Below are positions 61,836 to 64,000 of a DNA stretch of 64,000 nucleotides, one piece after another (position 1 is the stretch's first letter; each line of letters starts with the position of its first letter). The DNA comes from Kalaharituber pfeilii. Its lineage: Eukaryota > Ascomycota > Pezizomycetes > Pezizales > Pezizaceae. The stretch covers positions 124,001 through 188,000 of the forward strand of contig WHUZ01000053.1 in the NCBI GenBank assembly GCA_015179045.1. The letters are read 5' to 3'. The notes below the pieces were generated by a model. It did no database searches. It had not been told where the DNA came from and saw only the letters and a list, made by a program, of their open reading frames with translations. The translations under genes and the position numbers were made by a program.

Positions 61836-64000
61836 ATGAAGGGAATACGACAGAGGGTAGTCTATCATGATAACTTCAGCCTCATGCATTCGAGATTTTC
61901 GTGAAGCATACACCTGCTAACTTGGAAAATTGAGTTCGAACAGTTATCAGGGAGGAAAGATTCGAAAGGGTCATCGAAGAAGAAAGACCCGAAGGAATCC
62001 AAGGATCAATCTGCATCCTCATCGCAGTCATCCAGCCAGACAAATTTGGCCGCAGGTAGTAACTCACGGACATCCGAAAATGGGGACCAAACTCATGGTA
62101 CAGACCATCACAGAGGCGGTCACCCACAAGTTGCCCACGCAGGTGGAATGCCGCAAGCACCATCACCACCAACAATTCAACAAGCACCATCCTCACAATC
62201 GATTGCTTCGACTTTGCATCAACAGGTCAATGCAGCTACGGCAAACTCACCGAGTCGTCCTCTAGTCGCGCCGTCGGTTATTATCAGCCCTTCAGTGAAC
62301 CCGGTAGTATCCTTCTTCTCACATATCTCAAAGAATATACAAGATGGCTAACAACAGTACGCTGTTAGCATCCACCTCCTCCAGGAGCCGCCGAGACAAT
62401 GCCCGGGGATTTGATTCTTCCGAGGAGGTCTGGAGCATTTGACAGACTGCAGACAACCCCTAGGGATGTAGCTATGCCAGAGGGATTGAAGACGCCCAAG
62501 AGACAGCATAGCTCAAGATTTGACATCTCAGAGAAAAGGGAATTGGAAAGGCTGCCAAATTTCAATGGTAAGTTACGGGTTCTTGTTTTATGTATGCGAT
62601 ATCTTACTTTATTGTAGAGGTACCGCCTGCAAAACGCCAAGAACTATTTCTCCAGAAGCTTGAGCAATGTAATGTTATATTTGATTTTAACGACGCCTCC
62701 GCGGACATGAAGCCTAAAGAGATAAAACGTGTGGCACTTCATGAGCTTCTGGATTATGTTTCCAATAACCGGTCTGTTATAACCGAGCCCATGTACCCAA
62801 AAGTGGTTGAGATGTTTGCCAAAAATTTATTCAGACCTATTCCGCCGCCGGTTAATCCGGTCGGTGATGCATTTGACCCAGAAGAGGATGAGCCAGTGTT
62901 GGAAGTCGCATGGCCTCATATTCAGGTGGTCTATGAATTTTTCTTGAGATTCATCGAGAGTCAGGATTTCAATACAAATATTGCCAAACAATACATCGAC
63001 CATCATTTCGTGCTTCAAGTATGAAACCCTCATTTGCAGTCACAATCTCAGTATGCTAATTTTCATTTTCTCCAGCTGCTGGAACTTTTCGACTCTGAGG
63101 ATCCCCGGGAAAGGGATTTCCTGAAAACGACATTGCATCGCATTTATGGAAAATTCCTCAACTTACGATCCTTTATACGCCGCTCGATAAATAATGTATT
63201 TTTCCAGTTCATATATGAAACAGAGAGATTTAATGGGATTGCAGAATTACTCGAGATTTTAGGCAGTATCATTAATGGTTTTGCGCTACCACTGAAGGAG
63301 GAGCATAAAACATTCCTGACACGGGTTTTGATTCCTTTACATAAGGTCAAAAGCCTCAGCATGTATCACCCACAGCTTGCATATTGTATCGTGCAGTTCT
63401 TGGAAAAGGATGCTGCATTGACGGAAGAGGCAAGATATCCTTTACATTACTCACGTGACCACTATCTAATGAAACGGTGAATTAGGTTGTCATTGGGCTA
63501 CTGAAGTATTGGCCTAAGGTGAATAGCACGAAGGAAGTGATGTATTTAAATGAAGTGGAGGATATCTTCGAAGTGATGGATCCTGCCGAATTCGCAAAGG
63601 TCCAAGAGCCGTTATTCCATCAGCTGGCAAAGAGCGTTGCTAGTCCACACTTCCAAGTTGCTGAGAGAGCGCTATATTTCTGGAACAACGAGTACTTCTG
63701 CAACCTCGTGAGCGATAATGTGGAAACCATACTTCCTATAATGTTTGGTCCACTATATGAGAATTCTAAAGGCCATTGGAATAGGTATTGACCGTTATTC
63801 GAATCTATTTGTGGTGGTATCTCACACTTAGTGTTTTGCAGGACTATTCATGGTATGGTATATAATGCTATGAAACTCTTCATGGAGATCAATCCAACCC
63901 TCTTCGACGAATGTTCCTCGAAATATACGGCTGAACAGGAGGAAGCACCCGCACGAGCAGCTCATAGGCAGCAAATGTGGAAGATGCTAGAGGAGCAGGC
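61836..64000 (+). CDS. PP2A B56-type regulatory subunit (RTS1-like), 3' end outside the window
   Basis: Exons 61836-61856, 61944-62303, 62369-62567, 62618-63018, 63076-63429, 63486-63784 and 63842 to the window end give 597 aa so far. B56 subunits direct protein phosphatase 2A to substrates such as centromeric cohesin protectors and stress regulators. The start MKGIRQR is followed by a Ser/Lys-rich disordered region (about 8-130), the ascomycete-type [14 protein letters not shown] segment, and then the HEAT-like B56 domain: [77 protein letters not shown] and [10 protein letters not shown]. The intron at 63430-63485 has a GC donor (GAG|GCAAGA) and TAG acceptor; reading through gives a stop after 16 unrelated residues, so splicing is needed. 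Acceptor 61943 was chosen because it keeps phase and gives [13 protein letters not shown]. The C-terminal part lies beyond 64000. Confidence 0.95.

Overview
The window looks like nuclear DNA of a filamentous ascomycete (Pezizomycotina). Genes are split by short introns of mostly 48-160 bases with GTAAGT/GTATGT-type donors and CTAAC-type branch points just upstream of the acceptors. The proteins are eukaryotic housekeeping proteins with ascomycete-like features. Only eleven genes and one gene relic occupy 64 kb, with long AT-rich or pyrimidine-rich intergenic stretches and many homopolymer runs. That low density suggests an early-diverging, repeat-tolerant class such as Pezizomycetes, but this placement is inference.

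Layout. 1-6.6 kb: no gene recognised; it holds a 27-base tandem duplication abutting a perfect 20-bp hairpin. 6.6-9.5 kb: a divergent pair, an MPP6-type RNA exosome cofactor (-) and the complex I zinc subunit NDUFS6 (+). 10.8-12.2 kb: farnesyl diphosphate synthase in five exons (+). 16.2-17.7 kb: a KEN-box and RxxL-bearing protein of unknown function (+). 19.4-28.3 kb: the densest block, with the CFIm25/NUDT21 3'-end processing factor (-) divergent from a METTL25B/RRNAD1-like methyltransferase (+), followed by FGAM synthase of purine synthesis (+). 29.6-32.2 kb: glycogen synthase in six exons (-). 35.7-37.1 kb: a decayed glucosidase II alpha (GH31) pseudogene (-) that has lost its catalytic residues. 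37.8-43.0 kb: two divergent low-complexity, coiled-coil proteins of unknown function. 43.9-45.6 kb: two related TA-flanked miniature inverted-repeat elements. 46.7-58.9 kb: TRA1, the giant SAGA/NuA4 pseudokinase, in fifteen exons (-). 61.8 kb to the window end: the PP2A B56 regulatory subunit (RTS1-like, +), cut by the window edge.

The genes do not form a pathway cluster and no secondary-metabolite, phage, CRISPR or defence system is visible. The most distinctive items are the GH31 relic, the miniature TIR elements, two non-canonical GC-AG introns (MPP6 and RTS1), three stop-free in-frame introns in TRA1, a zinc knuckle on the MPP6 protein, and the hairpin at 2.06-2.12 kb. Exon boundaries were set by hand from splice signals, reading-frame arithmetic and remembered family conservation; no alignment or RNA data were available.
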